This document shows, one piece after another, positions 33,893 to 46,522 of a DNA stretch of 47,434 nt. Below the pieces are notes generated by a model. It was not told the DNA's origin. It did no database searches and saw only the letters and a program-made list of their open reading frames with translations. Location of the stretch: assembly GCA_002803225.1 (NCBI GenBank), contig NXFV01000304.1, positions 1-47,434 of the forward strand. The letters run 5' to 3'. A program made the position numbers and the translations under genes. Position 1 is the first letter of the stretch. Every line of letters begins with the position of its first letter. This stretch comes from Gamarada debralockiae. Its lineage: Eukaryota; Ascomycota; Leotiomycetes; Helotiales; Hyphodiscaceae.

Positions 33893-36055
33893 ATGGGTTT
33901 CTTCAAACGACTCTGCGACTTTGCCATCTGGCTCTTGCCAGTACCTGGCTACGAGACTTTGGATCAGAAACCTCTTCAACTCTTTCCCTCAGTTGAAAAA
34001 CCTACAGAGAATGCACATTCAGGATGTGTAAACTCGCCACAGACTCGAAGTTGTTGGATTGATGGTTTTGATATCAATACCGATTACGAATCGAGTGTTC
34101 CGCCAGGTGTACTGAGAGAGTACGAGTTCACGCTGTCTAATCAGAAAATTGCGCCTGATGGATATCTGGTCAATGGCATGGTCATCAATGGTTTGTTCAT
34201 TGCTGTCGTCTGGTCTAGAAAGTGCATTTCTGACGATTGCTTAGGATGTTATCCTGCCCCCACCATAGAAGCCAACTGGGGAGACACAATAAGTCAGCAA
34301 CTGCACTGCCTGGCATGATTTTGAGTGTGTTGCTGATTGAAGCAGGAGTCACTGTTCACAACAACTTGACCAATCACAATGGAACCGCCATCCACTGGCA
34401 TGGCCTTCGTCAATTTTACACCAACTGGCAAGATGGAGTAGCGGGGATAACTCAGTGCCCTATCATGGTAAGAATTGAGTTCAATGGCCAGACTTCAATA
34501 TCCTAACACTTGCATAGCCTGGGTCGACTCAAGTATACGAGTTCCTTGCTGCACAGTATGGTGTGTCATGGTATCATTCGCATTTTAGTCTTCAGTGTAA
34601 GTTCAATCAGGCACGTCACGTGAGTACGAAACTGACTTCCTCGAAGATCCAGATGGTGTTGCTGGTAAGAAGCTCTGTGACTGATGGAAAGTAATACCGG
34701 AACTAACAATTCCAAGGCGCTATCCATATCAATGGTCCAACGAGCATGAACTACGACGAGGACCTTGGACCCATATTGATCAGCGACTGGTATCATGCTG
34801 ATGCCTTCTCGCTCTACCATCTAGAAGTCGAAGGTGGCCCGCCTGTGCCGGATTCGAACATCATGAACGGCGAAGGTGTCTATTACTGCGATCCCATGCT
34901 TGATCCCCAGTGCACAGGAAAACAACCGCGCCATCAAATCTATTTTGAAGCAGGCAAAGCATACAAGCTCAGTATCGTCAATACTGCAGCGGACACACAA
35001 TTTACTTTCTGGATAGATGGACACAACTTCACCATCGTGCAAACAGACTTCGTTCCAGTCCAACCATACACAACAGACACTATGAATATTGGGATTGGTA
35101 TGTGAAGTCCGTTGAGAACATAGAACGGAGAGCTGACCAATTAGGCCAACGCTATGATTTGATCGTAACAGCAAATGCGAGCCTAGTCCACGGCAGTAGC
35201 TTTTGGATTCATGCCCGCGCATGCCACAATCTTAATCAAGTCTCAACTCTTGGAATTATTCGCTATGATCAAGATGACCACCAAGATCCATATACCCCAC
35301 CTCCAAACTTGGATCGGCTCACATATGGTTGTCAAGATGAGAATTCAACGAATCTTACCCCGATCGTTCCTCGAACTGTCGGCTCAAATGTCAATGGTTT
35401 CAGCGCTGCCGATTACCTTGAAGTCGGATTGCAGTCTTACCCAAATATCTCCGACCCACATTCCAAACTCCACAAGTGGATTCTGGCCAACTCCTCACTG
35501 TACCTGGATTGGGAGGAGCCAAGTTTGAAACTGATTGCCATCGACAACGACACCACTGGAGACAACTTCCCTCCATCCTTGGCACCAATATTCCTGGATT
35601 TTGACACCGGCGAATGGGTCTACTTCCTCATTCTAGGCTTTTACTCTCAAGAAGAAACACCAAGAAGCCACGTGCCAGCCGCTCACCCGATCCATCTTCA
35701 TGGGCACGACTTTGTGATTCTAGCTCAAGGCAACACAACTTTCGATCCCGCTGTGGTGAAACCAAATCTCAATAATCCTACCCGCAGAGATGTTGCGTTG
35801 CTCCCTGCTAATGGGTATCTTTGGATTGCGTTCCAGGTCGATAATCCGGGTGCCTGGTTGATGCACTGCCATATTGCTTGGCATGCTAGTAGTGGACTTG
35901 CACTTCAGTTTGTGGAACAGCCAAGTAAGATTCCAGGTTTGATGGAGGATGCTGGTGTGTTACCGGGTTTTGAGAAGAGGTGCGAGGATTGGACGTCGTA
36001 CTACACGACTGTCAGTGAGCCTGCTGGTGCTACCCAGGAAGATTCGGGGATTTGA
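33893..36055 (+). CDS. Laccase-like multicopper oxidase
   Basis: Blue copper oxidase of the ascomycete laccase group, oxidising phenolics with O2. It starts at ATG 33893; the N-terminus has a hydrophobic stretch ([13 protein letters not shown]) that may be a signal or anchor. Exons are 33893-34190, 34245-34292, 34346-34467, 34518-34596, 34648-34665, 34717-35097 and 35145-36055. The fifth is an 18-nt micro-exon (YPDGVA). All four copper signatures are present: IHWHGLRQ (L1), [10 protein letters not shown] (L2), [10 protein letters not shown] (L3) and [16 protein letters not shown] (L4, with Leu at the axial position, which suggests high redox potential). Two 3' splice sites (34645-34647 and 34714-34716) are AAG. 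No lesion was found. The C-terminus ends about 70 residues after L4 and lacks the DSGL plug; it ends DSGI. Confidence 0.9.
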
Positions 36056-37657
36056 AATACTGGGGAGATCATTTCGTTCATCTAGTTGGCTTTCTCAAAA
36101 GTTGTACTTGTCTGATGATTTGAGGCTGCTGTCTGTGAAGTTTGAGGACTCGCTTCATTTGCCTCGTGGCAATCGTCTCGCCTCCCTAAATGAGAGCTCT
36201 AGATGACGGCTTAGGTAGACAATCGTGAAAATAATTCCCCTTTCCAGAGCCATGCTACTGGAAATCCACAATCCCAAAATTTTGTGAAGAATGCGGGTTC
36301 GCACAGAGAAGAGTCAGAAAAGGTCGCCGCGCTTCATCTCACCAGACGATTTGTCCCTCGTGCATGGAACAGCCGCCCTCAAGCTCAAAACCAAGAAAAA
36401 TAATAAATTGGGCAAGAACGAAAGGCCGGAGTGACAGAATGCTTTCTTCGGATCAATCTAGTTTCTCAGATTTGTGTTTCGGTTTTGTGAAAATTATTGA
36501 AGTTCTCGAAAGGGCAGGGGAGAAGGATCTAGTAAATTGCTGAATCGTACGTCACTCCCAAGTTAGCCTCACTCAGACTGAAACTAGCCAATCACAGGCC
36601 AGACTGAAGAATATAAGCTTCAAATCACTGATTATCGAGGCACTGTGTTCGATCCGCAGAAGCCGCAAATCTGCGGATCTTGGTTCACCAAGATCAATCG
36701 AACCGTTCGGTTTTTGTCGCCCCAAAAATATATATATATATTTTTTTTTGCCGGTTGTGCGAATTTTTTCGACTGAGGATATTTTAATATTATAGTGCTT
36801 TTGCTGTATGTTGGCAGTTAAGCGAGAGCCGAATGGCACGCCGCCCTGCCTCACCATTCAGAGGCTTTCCGGGCCTCTATTTTTTGCTGTGTGACAAACA
36901 GTAGAGTACAATGTCCCTAGTTTGATACACCATCACAAAATTCTCATGGCTCCTGCATACATTTAGTACTGTATTAACTGCTTAACAAGACCCTGTCTCA
37001 GTATAAGACCCTGTGCTATATAAGAGCTGGTTTTTCCCAAGTCAGACAGAGTCAAAATATATAAGATCCTAAGATAAGGGGTAGAATATTCACGCTGTAG
37101 CACTCGTTTATGATTTAATTCACTTGAAAATTAAGCCTAGAAGGGGTTAACTAAGTATTTATAACGGATATATTTTAAAAGAGACCCTCGAAATACATGT
37201 AAGACTCGATTGAAAGGTCGAATTCAGGTCTTTGTAATGAATGATACAATGCCTCTTACAGTACTCTATTCCTCTGATAAGATCTGATCCCAAATCACTA
37301 AAGTACTTAGAGTTGAAACTGCAAGACAGTGTCTTTTTATGCAATTAATACGGTACTCCTCTATGATACGCAAAGAACGCTGGAGCTCTCAGAATAGGGT
37401 AGATGTCGCTTCGTAAATCATCCCTGTTCATTTTCCTAAAACGGTAATCTCTAGAGACGCTAAGTGGGTTGGGTGCATTACTAATCCAGGCGCCATGCAT
37501 CAACACAACCGTCATTCAAAATCCACCCTCTTCTGGACAATTAAAAGCTTCAACAATCAGCACAGAAGTTCTCTCCATCCACAACATTTCGAAAGCGGCG
37601 TCAGACGTAGACCAAGACAGGCCCAAAAGACAAGCGACGAAGAAATCATCCGGTAAA
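36056..37657. other. Intergenic region with hairpins and an AT microsatellite
   Basis: 1.6 kb without a supported gene. It holds the hairpin pair at 36651-36695, a short (AT)n/poly-T run at 36726-36750, and AT-rich sequence 36950-37440. A TTG-initiated extension of the downstream ORF reaches back to 37469 but lacks an ATG. Confidence 0.4.
36651..36695. repeat. Two adjoining perfect hairpins
   Basis: GATCCGCAG (36651-36659) pairs with CTGCGGATC (36671-36679). GATCTTGGT (36676-36684) pairs with ACCAAGATC (36687-36695). They share the GATC at 36676-36679, so the two folds are mutually exclusive. Confidence 0.85.
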
Positions 37658-39367
37658 ATGCCGGTGGCTTCTCAATCTAGACCATTCCTCGAATTTTTGA
37701 CTACTACTACACTGCCATTTCATGAAGTAATCGACGAGGAGTCTCGGAGAATAGTGAGGTCACATGCAATCCGAGACGCGAATCGTCGGAAACGGTTGGG
37801 CGGAACACTTGAAGGGAAAAGTCGAGGTGGAAATGCACCTGCAACACCTGCCCCGCAATCGAAATTCACCACAAAGTTCAGGTTGGACACCAAGCCTTCA
37901 AAACGAATCTCAAAGGCGAAGTTACTGTCGGGGAGTGAGACACGTGATAAGAGTATTAAGCCAGGAGCCCTGAAGATATCTCAAAAATGGCGACAGCAGG
38001 CACTCCTAGTTATACCAGGCGTGGGAAACTTGGACCCTTTCGAGACGTTTCCTATTAAGCTCGGACCAAAGCAACAAGCCTTGATACACTACCGTAAGTT
38101 CACAAGGCCTTCTCAGCTCTATCCCGTCATCTAACAGTGGACGTGATAGAGAAAGTTTCGTTGAAACAGAACGCCTTTGCGTTTTATTCCAAGGAGCAAT
38201 TATTTTCACACGTTGCAGTTGATCCAGCATGGCTGAATGCCACACTGTCGCTTATTGCTCTGCACCACGATCTCAATATTGGAAAGGGAATTTCTCAGGA
38301 ATGCCTGTTCCACAGAGGAGAAGCCCTTCGAATCGTCAACGAGCGACTGACCATCTCTCGTCACGTGAATGATGCTACCATCGGAGCGATTGCTTCACTT
38401 GCAAATTTCGATGTAAGAAACATGAAGACCCTTGTACTCTGAGAAATGGCCGTTGACATGCTGAATAGATAACAAATGGGCTATTCATGAGCGCAACAAC
38501 GCATATCAGCGGTTTAGAACAGATTTTGGCTGACCGTGGAGGTGCGAAAGAGGGACTCTTACTCTTGCGGGACAATGCTTTATTGCAAAAAATAGTTGCA
38601 TGGTCCGCCCTCTTTACCCATTCGTCCCTCTCGACTTAATCTAACAATGCACCAATAGGTCCGATCTCAGCTATTCCACTGCGTGGGACCTTCCACCTCG
38701 ATTTCCCCTGATCAGCAGCGAAATATGCACCGGCTCACTCCCAGACTTTGTATCGCTCTTTATCCAACAAGTGCCTTCCGCACTTCAAATCTACAGCCCT
38801 CACGATCTGTTCGGAGAAATGTCTGTAATCTTCCAGGCGCTCCGGCTTCTCTCCTACTTCATGTCCCAGCCCTCGATAAACACTCAAGACCAAATAATGT
38901 TCACCCGAGGGCTCTATATTACGGAATACCAATTGTTAGTCATCCTTGATCAAAACTCGGAAGACGACTTCATTCCGCTCGATCGAAACTCACACATCTA
39001 CGGCTCGACAAGATTGGCTGCGTACTTGTATCTCTACATAGCGTTAAGGGAGTTACCGAGGACCACAATGATCAATTATACACTCGCCAGAAGACTGAAA
39101 GGGATTCTGGAGGGAAACAATGCAGATCTGTTGGTGGTTTGGAAAGATGATCTTCACTTACTTCTCTGGATCTTATTCATCGGTGGAGCAGCAACACTCG
39201 GCACCGAGGAGAGAGGATACTTCGTTGGCAATTTGAAACGAATAATTCCTTTTATGAGGCTCCACACCTTAGGACTTTTCAGGGGAGCACTGAAGGAAGT
39301 ATTGTGGCTGAATGATTTCTGCCAGCAAGAATCTGCTGCATTATGGAGGGAAACAGAGGGGGCTTGA
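37658..39367 (+). CDS. Fungal transcription-factor-like protein (PF11951-type regulatory domain)
   Basis: Resembles the regulatory part of fungal Zn2Cys6 regulators (fungal-specific TF domain, PF11951/DUF3468 type) but lacks the zinc cluster. It starts at ATG 37658 (MPVASQSRPFLEFL). It has a conserved basic motif RRIVRSHAIRDANRRKR near residue 30, which in this subfamily replaces the zinc finger. Introns 38094-38137, 38413-38468 and 38603-38658 all keep frame. The regulatory domain includes FYSKEQLFSHVAVDPAW, LFHRGEALRIVNERL, GLEQILADRGGAKEGL, LRLLSYFMSQ, RRLKGILEG and a C-terminal LKEVLWLNDFCQQES. It is likely nuclear, though its DNA-binding ability is unclear. The gene ends 50 bp from the convergent P450 fragment. 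No lesion was detected. Confidence 0.75.
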
Positions 39368-39416
39368 TGAACCTCCAACAGCTAGTCGAAATCTATCTAC
39401 CGGCATATCTGCACCA

Positions 39417-39790
39417 CTACCTCCTCTTGATCCTCACGTTCAACCTGGTCTGTTGAACCAAGCGTTGTTGGTCGTCCATTCCTTCGCCGGACCCGCATCA
39501 ACACTGAATATCGGCAGGAACTGGGCGATCGGTTTATGGATCTCGCTCGGAGTGATCTATCAAGCGCTACGTCAGCCCTGTCGAACAACTACATAACCAA
39601 AATATCACACTCACGTTCTTCCCAATGCACGTCCTTGTCCCCGCTCCAAAATAAGGCATATGGCGATCCATGTTAGCCGCATCCCCTCTGAATCACCTCT
39701 CGGGATTGAAGTCATCTGCATCTTCCCCAAATACGCCTTGGTTATAGTGCACTGCTGCGCTGTTTAGCCCTACACGATGCACCTCAGGGA
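39417..39790 (-). pseudogene. C-terminal fragment of a second cytochrome P450
   Basis: The minus strand encodes VGLNSAAVHYNQGVFGEDAD, then DFNPER and the heme loop FGAGTRTCIGKN (Cys ligand present). An intron (donor GTGAGTG after GKN) follows, then ITPSEIHKPIAQFLPIFSVD and EWTTNNAWFNRPG, matching the C-terminal third of pisatin-demethylase-like P450s. The Trp expected after NPER is TGA. A TGA at 39440-39442 and a one-base shift separate NRPG from LNVRIKRR and the TAG at 39417-39419. Upstream of about 39790 the P450 similarity fades, so the gene is truncated or too decayed to follow. It is convergent with the transcription-factor-like gene. Confidence 0.75.
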
Positions 39791-41867
39791 TAAACTGATC
39801 CTATCGAAATCATCAGCTTTTCTATTCCACACAATATTGCTTCCTCTTGTGGAGTGCACACTGCGTGTGTTCAAAGACGATCCGCATAATCTGCAATGCC
39901 ACCCATCCTCTGCTAATCGAGAAAAAAAGGACCAGGGACTTTCCGCAACGGACGTAAGAATCGTGCGTAGATGATGCATTCTATCCAGTAAAGGACGAAG
40001 GATGCAGCTAAAATTCTCGGCGACAGGAATGATAGGACCCCGAGGTTCCTAAAGCTATTGTTGAATAAATGCTACGACAATATGGGTCGATTGGGAGAGG
40101 GGTGAACGGTTTCAACCTCGACTTTGCGATCGAAACGAAATCGCCAGGTATCCACATGTGTCGATAATCGCATCAACTACAGGAGCCACGGAGGGATTGT
40201 CTTCAAGTTTTAGGGGAGCCGAGACTTTCCATGTCTCGTCGCGGACACCTGCGCTTTCAAATAAGGACCACGAGTTGCTAAATCGTTCCAAAGGGGGGTG
40301 GTCACGTGACAGAATACTGTGCAGAAATGGAGTTGGCATTCAGAAAATGACATTAATAGGACATTTGATTTAATAAAAAGAGTTACTCCATTCATCTTCA
40401 ACTCACCCAATTTCTTTTCTGTTTTGCCACCCCTGGCCCCTTATCTAATCGAGACTACGGACGGGCAAAAATCAACTCAGTCCAGGAGATGAAGAGAACT
40501 ATGGCCAGATGACCTGTGGGTTTCAATCTGCATGCTAAAGACCACCATTCTCTGGCCCATCCAAATTCATCTGTAATATAAGAACAAAAGTTATCGAAGG
40601 AGGAAATATGTTGATTGAAATTCACATGGTAAATGTTGTTGTCGAGCCACTTCTTAGTATCGAAGTCTCTTTCATTCTCGAGACAAGAGGATCTTGCGTT
40701 TCGATTGGTTCTTTATGACGCAACAGAGCAATGTGACATGACTGCGTTGCTTTTAAAGCTGCTTGCAAGTCTAACAGCTGGAACCTAGGAAAGAACAACT
40801 TCTACCAGCAATCAGACTCATATGAAGGCTGTCTTTGAATTTTTGATACAATGATTCAAGAGCTTTGTGAGGCCGTGGAGTGTATTTCTATATTATTCTT
40901 GATCATAGGAGTAACTTTAGTGAAACTCTCTTTCACCGTGTTCGGCCTTTCAGGCGAATTGTTTGGGAGGCAGTTGAGTTGCATCAGCACGTCTTCTGAG
41001 GGCTTCTCGGGAATTGTGTGGAGACAACCCCGAAGTCAATTCTCTCTTGGCCAAATGGGCACAGGTTCGTCCGCAAACTAGTTCCTACATTCCGTGAAAA
41101 CACAGCAAACGTCACTCCTTACCCACTCTCCTCTATTCCTACCTCCTTTATCCTCCCAAAACTCAGCCCTCCCCGACTCACACTCTTCCTCCCACCCCAC
41201 AAACCAACCACCCCCAACCATCAACCAAACCATCGGCAACCAAAAATTAATACAAGCATAGACGTCCAATTCTTCTCCCCTCTCCCTTCACCTGGAGAAT
41301 CCACATTTGGAGGAAAATATTTGCCAGTTGAGGACTGGCTGCGTATTGGATTCATGCGACATGTGCAAGAGTTTCACTGCTAGCATTATAGTCCTTGGAA
41401 GGCTCGATTCCTCCACGAGAAGCGAGGATAGGGATTCTAGCAACGGATATGGCTCACAAGATCTACACACAAGACCTGATCAGTACGATGAGACGTGTAT
41501 GAGACAGGTAGCTGATCTGATGTTGCCATTTGAATCAATAAGCACCACTTCATGTAGAGTGGCAGAATTGAAATGGGGTGTCAGGTCGCATGACACAAAA
41601 AGCATAACCGAGAGAAAATATGTTTGCCAGACTCAAGCGTTCCTTTATTACTTATACAGCAATATGAGTGTCCGCATTATGATGATCATTCCAATGAAAC
41701 ACTCTGCTCCCTGAACGTCCCAACGAAGAGCGACGCAAAATATCCTTGATAGTCGTGCTATGCCCCATCTCCAAATTCTTCTTAATCTTACTCTTATGTT
41801 CCTCATCCAAGGTGCAATGCGCCGCATAAGTCGTAGCCTTCTTCTCCGATTGCGAGAAACCTCCGAT
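39791..41867. other. Long region without supported genes
   Basis: 2.1 kb. The proximal part (to about 40350) may contain further decayed P450 sequence on the minus strand, but no motif is certain. A pyrimidine/C-rich run (CCCACCCCACAAACC-like) occupies about 41150-41230. No start, domain or repeat supports a gene. Confidence 0.4.
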
Positions 41868-43743
41868 TCAGAAATCTCCGCCTTTTTGAGAGAGTCCATA
41901 GAGATCAACCGTCAAGCATCCAATGATCACCGAACAGGAAATACCGATGAGTGCCAAGGAATCCAGTCGATCGATGGGAACCAGAGGGAGCAGGAGAATG
42001 GCAATCGCGGCTGTGAAACGGACGATGAGCCGTGATTCTCGAGTGAGGCGGGAATCTTCGGAGATATGGTAGATATGGGAGAGTGAGATGATGCATGAGA
42101 AGAGCAGTGCCACACATAATCCTCCGCAGTAAAACCATCGCAGACCTGTTGAAACTTCTGCCAGCGATCTAGTACTGTAAGGATCTCCAAGTGACTCTTC
42201 GTCCGCATTGGAACAGTCATGGGCAAGTACAATCTTCGACATAGCTGTAGCAGCAAGCGTATATCCCATAGCGAAGGGGAGATGACCAAATATCCAAATC
42301 CATGCTGAGAGATAGTGTCGACGAATGGCGTGGACTTGCATATTTAGGAGATCGATTTCAAAGTACATCCAATTGAAGCAGAAGGCTTGAATGAGCGACA
42401 AACTGGCTTTCCCGAAGATGGCATTTGATGCGAAGACTGAGAAGCGGTTCTGGTACAAGATTGCTAGCACGGAGTAGCCGAATACCAATGCCATGAATGT
42501 ATTGTTCCGTTCTACTCGATGTTCGATGTTGAAGGCGGGGTAGAATTCGAAGTGCGTTGCGAGACGTCGCATGAAGCTGGTGAACTGTTTCGAAGATTGC
42601 GATTCGTTGAATTGCTGGATTGCACGCATGACAAATGTGACGGCCATACTACCAAACAGGTCAAGTAGGACGGCCGGAATCATCAAACCAAGTCGTCTAG
42701 GATATTCGGTATGTACGGATGCAATCCACATCGCTGTAGTTATCAATACTAGCCCGGTTTGGCATATCATGACACCTCTGATGGTTGGTACCAAAGCCGC
42801 AACCCAAACAAAGTAAATCCCTTGAAGCAATCGTTCGCCCAAATAGAATGCAACCATGGCCGTGTAGGAAGACTCGAAAGCGTTCGCAACATTCGTCGTG
42901 AATCCAAGGATGCATAGCAATATTAGCATAATGCACAGCCTTTGGATGACATCACCAGTCTCAAACCAATTGTTCATGTTCGTGATATCAGCCCACATCC
43001 TGGCGCTCATAGTGTAGGTGAGGAGGTAGTGGAGAAGTGATGCGCTCGTGGCACTCTCGCTGGCTGTATCTCCAATAGCCCCAATGACGCCCACGTAAAG
43101 TAGATCAATGAATAATTCAAAGGATGCGACTTCACCGCTCTCCTTAGATCGCCAGAGCAGGCCTTTGTGAAAATATTGGCGGACTACAGGACGTTTCCAG
43201 AACTTCAGGTTCGTGCCAGCTTGGCGTGCCCTTTTCCAGTCTTCAGAGAGCTCACTGAAACCAGAACTTCCGGAGCCTAGAGATGAGGGGCCTTCGACGT
43301 CTATTGTTCTTAAATGGGCGCTGTAGCCGAATTTGGAGAAATTGGCATCGAGAGTGACATGGTGATCTGTGACCAGGTCTAATTCGGCTGAGATGGCGTC
43401 CAACTCAGTTTGGATGTGTTCGAATTCATTGTAGATATCGTTATGTTTCTCGCGGATATTGACTCGGCGACCTTCATGATGAGCTTGTAGCTCGCGGATA
43501 GCTTGTAACTGTATATCGATAAGCTCGTGATCTTCAATGATGAGTGAGGGGGTTCCATACGTGCTCCGGAGAACCGCGGATACACAGGTCAAACTCGGTA
43601 TCCAGTTCAGAATGTGTCAATTCACGTCTCAGTTGCTCGTGTTCTTCGGGACTTGCGGCAATGTGTATCCTCCTCCCATTGGGGTGGACAAATTGGCGCC
43701 AGCGTGAATGATGATCTGAGGGGTGCCGTTGGTGCTCAACCAT
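41868..43743 (-). CDS. LtrA-family (low temperature requirement A) membrane protein
   Basis: Polytopic membrane protein of the LtrA family, whose biochemical role is unknown. From the ATG at 43743 (MVEHQRHPSDHHSRWRQFVH) a hydrophilic, partly coiled-coil cytosolic region (EFEHIQTELDAISAELDLVT) leads to the family signature SFELFIDLLYVGVIGAIGD. About ten hydrophobic segments follow, among them LCIMLILLCILGFTTNV, LVPTIRGVMICQTGLVLI, LFGSMAVTFVM, FMALVFGYSVLAILY, FGHLPFAMGYTLAATAM and LCVALLFSCIISL. The protein is about 620 residues. The frame is broken by one base at a CCCCC run near 43552-43556. Counting one C fewer joins SPEHVWN to PSLIIEDHELID without a gap. This is a homopolymer, so a sequencing error is as likely as a real frameshift. 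Confidence 0.8.
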
Positions 43744-44241
43744 GTTGACTAGGCTGATGAAAATTAAACCCAAAGAAACGTCGTCCTCGCTCGAATTATT
43801 CCAGCATTCCTTTTTGGAGTTCAGGTAAAGCTTTTATCGAATATTTGGGAAGAAATACAATAATTGCGTTGGTCGGTTGTTAGACGCAGCCCGCATTAGC
43901 GTTCTTTGACTACCGTATTGGGGCAATGTCTGATGATGAGTCAGGCTCATCCTTGGTTTGACGGATGCCCAAGATTTTGGACAGGTGGTGTTCCCGTGTT
44001 CCGATATGGGCAATGGCCTCTCACGTTGGAGAAAGTAGGAGCTGTTCCGAGTCGCTTACCAACTCCAGATCTTACGATCGACCGGAGGCTAAATAGACTT
44101 ATGAACGGGACTCTAGTGAGTCCTCCTTAGCATTGCAGAGTCAATCGCATCTCTCACTATCTGCATGTCGTTTATATAACGAGGAAATTTTTCGACTTGA
44201 TCTTAAGGGAAATAGAACCTAAAGACACAGCACAACTCTAC
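43744..44241. other. Intergenic region, nothing recognised
   Basis: About 500 bp between the LtrA start and the 3' end of the decayed transcription-factor gene. It probably contains the LtrA promoter. Confidence 0.35.
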
Positions 44242-46466
44242 TTACCAAGCAATAACGCTCTCCCTCTCCTCCCTGTTCCCGTCCCTGCCTAATAACACCT
44301 TCTGAAACTTAATTTTCAAATACTGATCGGGTATGTGAAAGTCTATCGCTGTCAATTGTGCTCTGTTTTCCTCAGGTACAACCAATACCTCCTCTTTAAC
44401 CGTCTTCGATTTTGTACCCATGCTGCGTTTGAGGCCTTTGGCAGCCACACCGAAATCCTCCATCCCCGCACTATCAACCATATCAGGATTAGAAGCATAC
44501 TCACTCAGCTTTTCAAACCATCTCTAAGTAACCTCAGGAACCGCCTCCGGCACGTTCCTCCCACTCTCCGCACGGCTTCCATCTCTTATCTCATCACCAG
44601 TCCGCAGCGGACTTACAGAGCGGGGCTGTTCCTCTACATACTGCTTGCCATCCTAATACCGCCGCCAGTCGCCGGTTTCAAAGGCGTAAGGGTGGATGTT
44701 GTTAACCCATATTCTTCACAAGCGGCAATCCACGTCCCAATTCTCCCGCTCAGCACACCGTCCCATGTTGCCTCCTGCCTCGGATTCGAAAACAGTAGTC
44801 CTATAGCTTTGTGGCGAACTGCAGGATCTCGACATTTGATAGCAGTAAGATGCAACGGCGGCACGACACCAATTTCGAAACTGAATCTCGGCACCTGTGT
44901 GACACTTTGAGGATTGAGAAGACTTGCACAGGTGTGAACCATGTACTGGAAATCGGACAGGAACGTGTCATAATCCATTTCGGACTGCGGCGAAAGCACG
45001 GTTGTTAAGGTTATGACTGTACATCTGTAGTGTAGAGATACAATTAGTGCAGCGGGATTTGCGATGTCCCCAATGGAGAGAAGGCGTATTTGAACGCGGT
45101 AAGTTTGTTCACATGCGACATATGTTGGTGTGCTATTATTTCTAGAGAGTCCGAGAAAGTTGAGGGGAATACTTGCGATTGAAAAGTGCACGCTGACAGA
45201 ATTGTAAGATTTCTTCCATGAGAAAATCCCAGCAACGGTGAGCACTTTCGAAATCTTGGAAGTTGGTAGGGATAGGAAGACGGTATATTTTGTGTATATC
45301 CCAGATGATAGGTGGAATGTCGGGAATCATCTCGAAGAACAAGTCTTGGCATTCTAGGCGGACGAGCGTTCGAATGATAGTTTCCTCAATGGTATGGTCA
45401 CTGTGTAGTATTGGACACGAAATTGGTGGAGGGTAATTAGGTAGCGAGACGGAGCGTTTCACACTTGTGGAATGACTTTGGATTTGCTCTGTGTAAGGTG
45501 GTGTAGAAACCGACGATAGCATGTGTAGAATAGGCGTTGAAATTTTGGAAGCTGTTGAAAGAGTTGAGAAAGTTGTTTGAAAGGTACTAAATATCTCGGG
45601 AGGTGGGAGCGAATGTCTAGTTAAGTGATCGTCGAAGTCGGAGTTGGGTGGCGAAGTGTCTCTACCAGTGGGAAGAGGCTGCTCCTTAGGATCAGACACA
45701 TTTGAATGATCCTGTGAAGGCTTGTACATCCCCATCGGTCGATTTTGCTGTTCGCTCAAACTCGTTCCGGAAACCTGGCGAAGTGTAACCGCTCCAAGTT
45801 GCATACGGGGTTCATATACAAAGCGCTCAGACGATTTCACCGGTAGAGATTCGATTACCGGCTGGGGACTTTTCTCAAACTCAAAACACTCTTCGAGGTG
45901 CATCGCGATAGCTCTACCTCTTTTCGAAGTATCGACAAGTTTTTGCGCCCCGAAATCATGTGAAAGAATTGTTCAGATGCCCAAGGTTGAGGTCCAGGTT
46001 TGCCTGCATAATAGCTCCGTAATATCTCAAGACCGCCATGCATCTGTTGGACAGCGGAGGCATAGCTATCCTGAATGCTTTCAAAACAGACAAAGAGAAG
46101 ACATGCAATCAACGCAAGACGCAATTTCGGTGTCTCCGACTGAGAGATACACTCATTCAAAGATCGAATAGCTTTAAGGTAATGAAGAACAGCTTGTTCA
46201 TGGTGCTTCCTGTCAATGTTTTCAATAATGTTCACTTTTAGCGCTGGAGCGGGAGGGGTTTCAAAGGCTTTGTAAAGTGCGATAACAGCGTGACGTATTG
46301 CTGGCACAGCATGACTCTCTTGAAGAACAATCCCAGTCCAGAAGGTAGAAGTGAAGCAGCCAGATATTTTATCTGCTGTCTCTTCGCGAAACATTTGAAA
46401 ATACCAACCCTCCTCTTCGGTAGCAACAGTGGCTGACACTACTCCGTGCGCACGGACCAAAATCAC
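44242..46466 (-). pseudogene. Fungal transcription-factor regulatory domain, decayed and N-truncated
   Basis: Resembles the C-terminal regulatory domain of Zn2Cys6 regulators (PF11951 type). Order: EEGWYFQMFREETADKISG, HAVPAIRHAVIALYKAFE, RLALIACLLFVCFESIQ and GGLEILRSYYAGKPG (46420-45990). The frame then changes near 45960 into the one carrying AIAMHLEECFEFEKSP, RLECQDLFFEMIPDIPP and HRCWDFLMEEILQFC. Next comes TLTTVLSPQSEMDYDTFLSD after an intron from about 45170, and RDPAVRHKAIGLLF. The frame changes again near 44665, and a TAG at 44524-44526 precedes RWFEKLSEYAS. The last segment ends DRNREERES-like at 44242. No zinc cluster lies upstream of 46466; transposon sequence starts within about 60 bp. 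It is probably a dead gene whose 5' end was lost. Confidence 0.7.
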
Positions 46467-46522
46467 CGATTTTTAAATCGACGATACTCCTGAAATGTAA
46501 ACAAACCACTTCAACCTCTTCT

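Noticed and set aside
36726..36750. Poly-T/AT run as a promoter or retroposon tail
   Set aside because: It is a simple microsatellite; no target duplication or adjacent retroelement was found.
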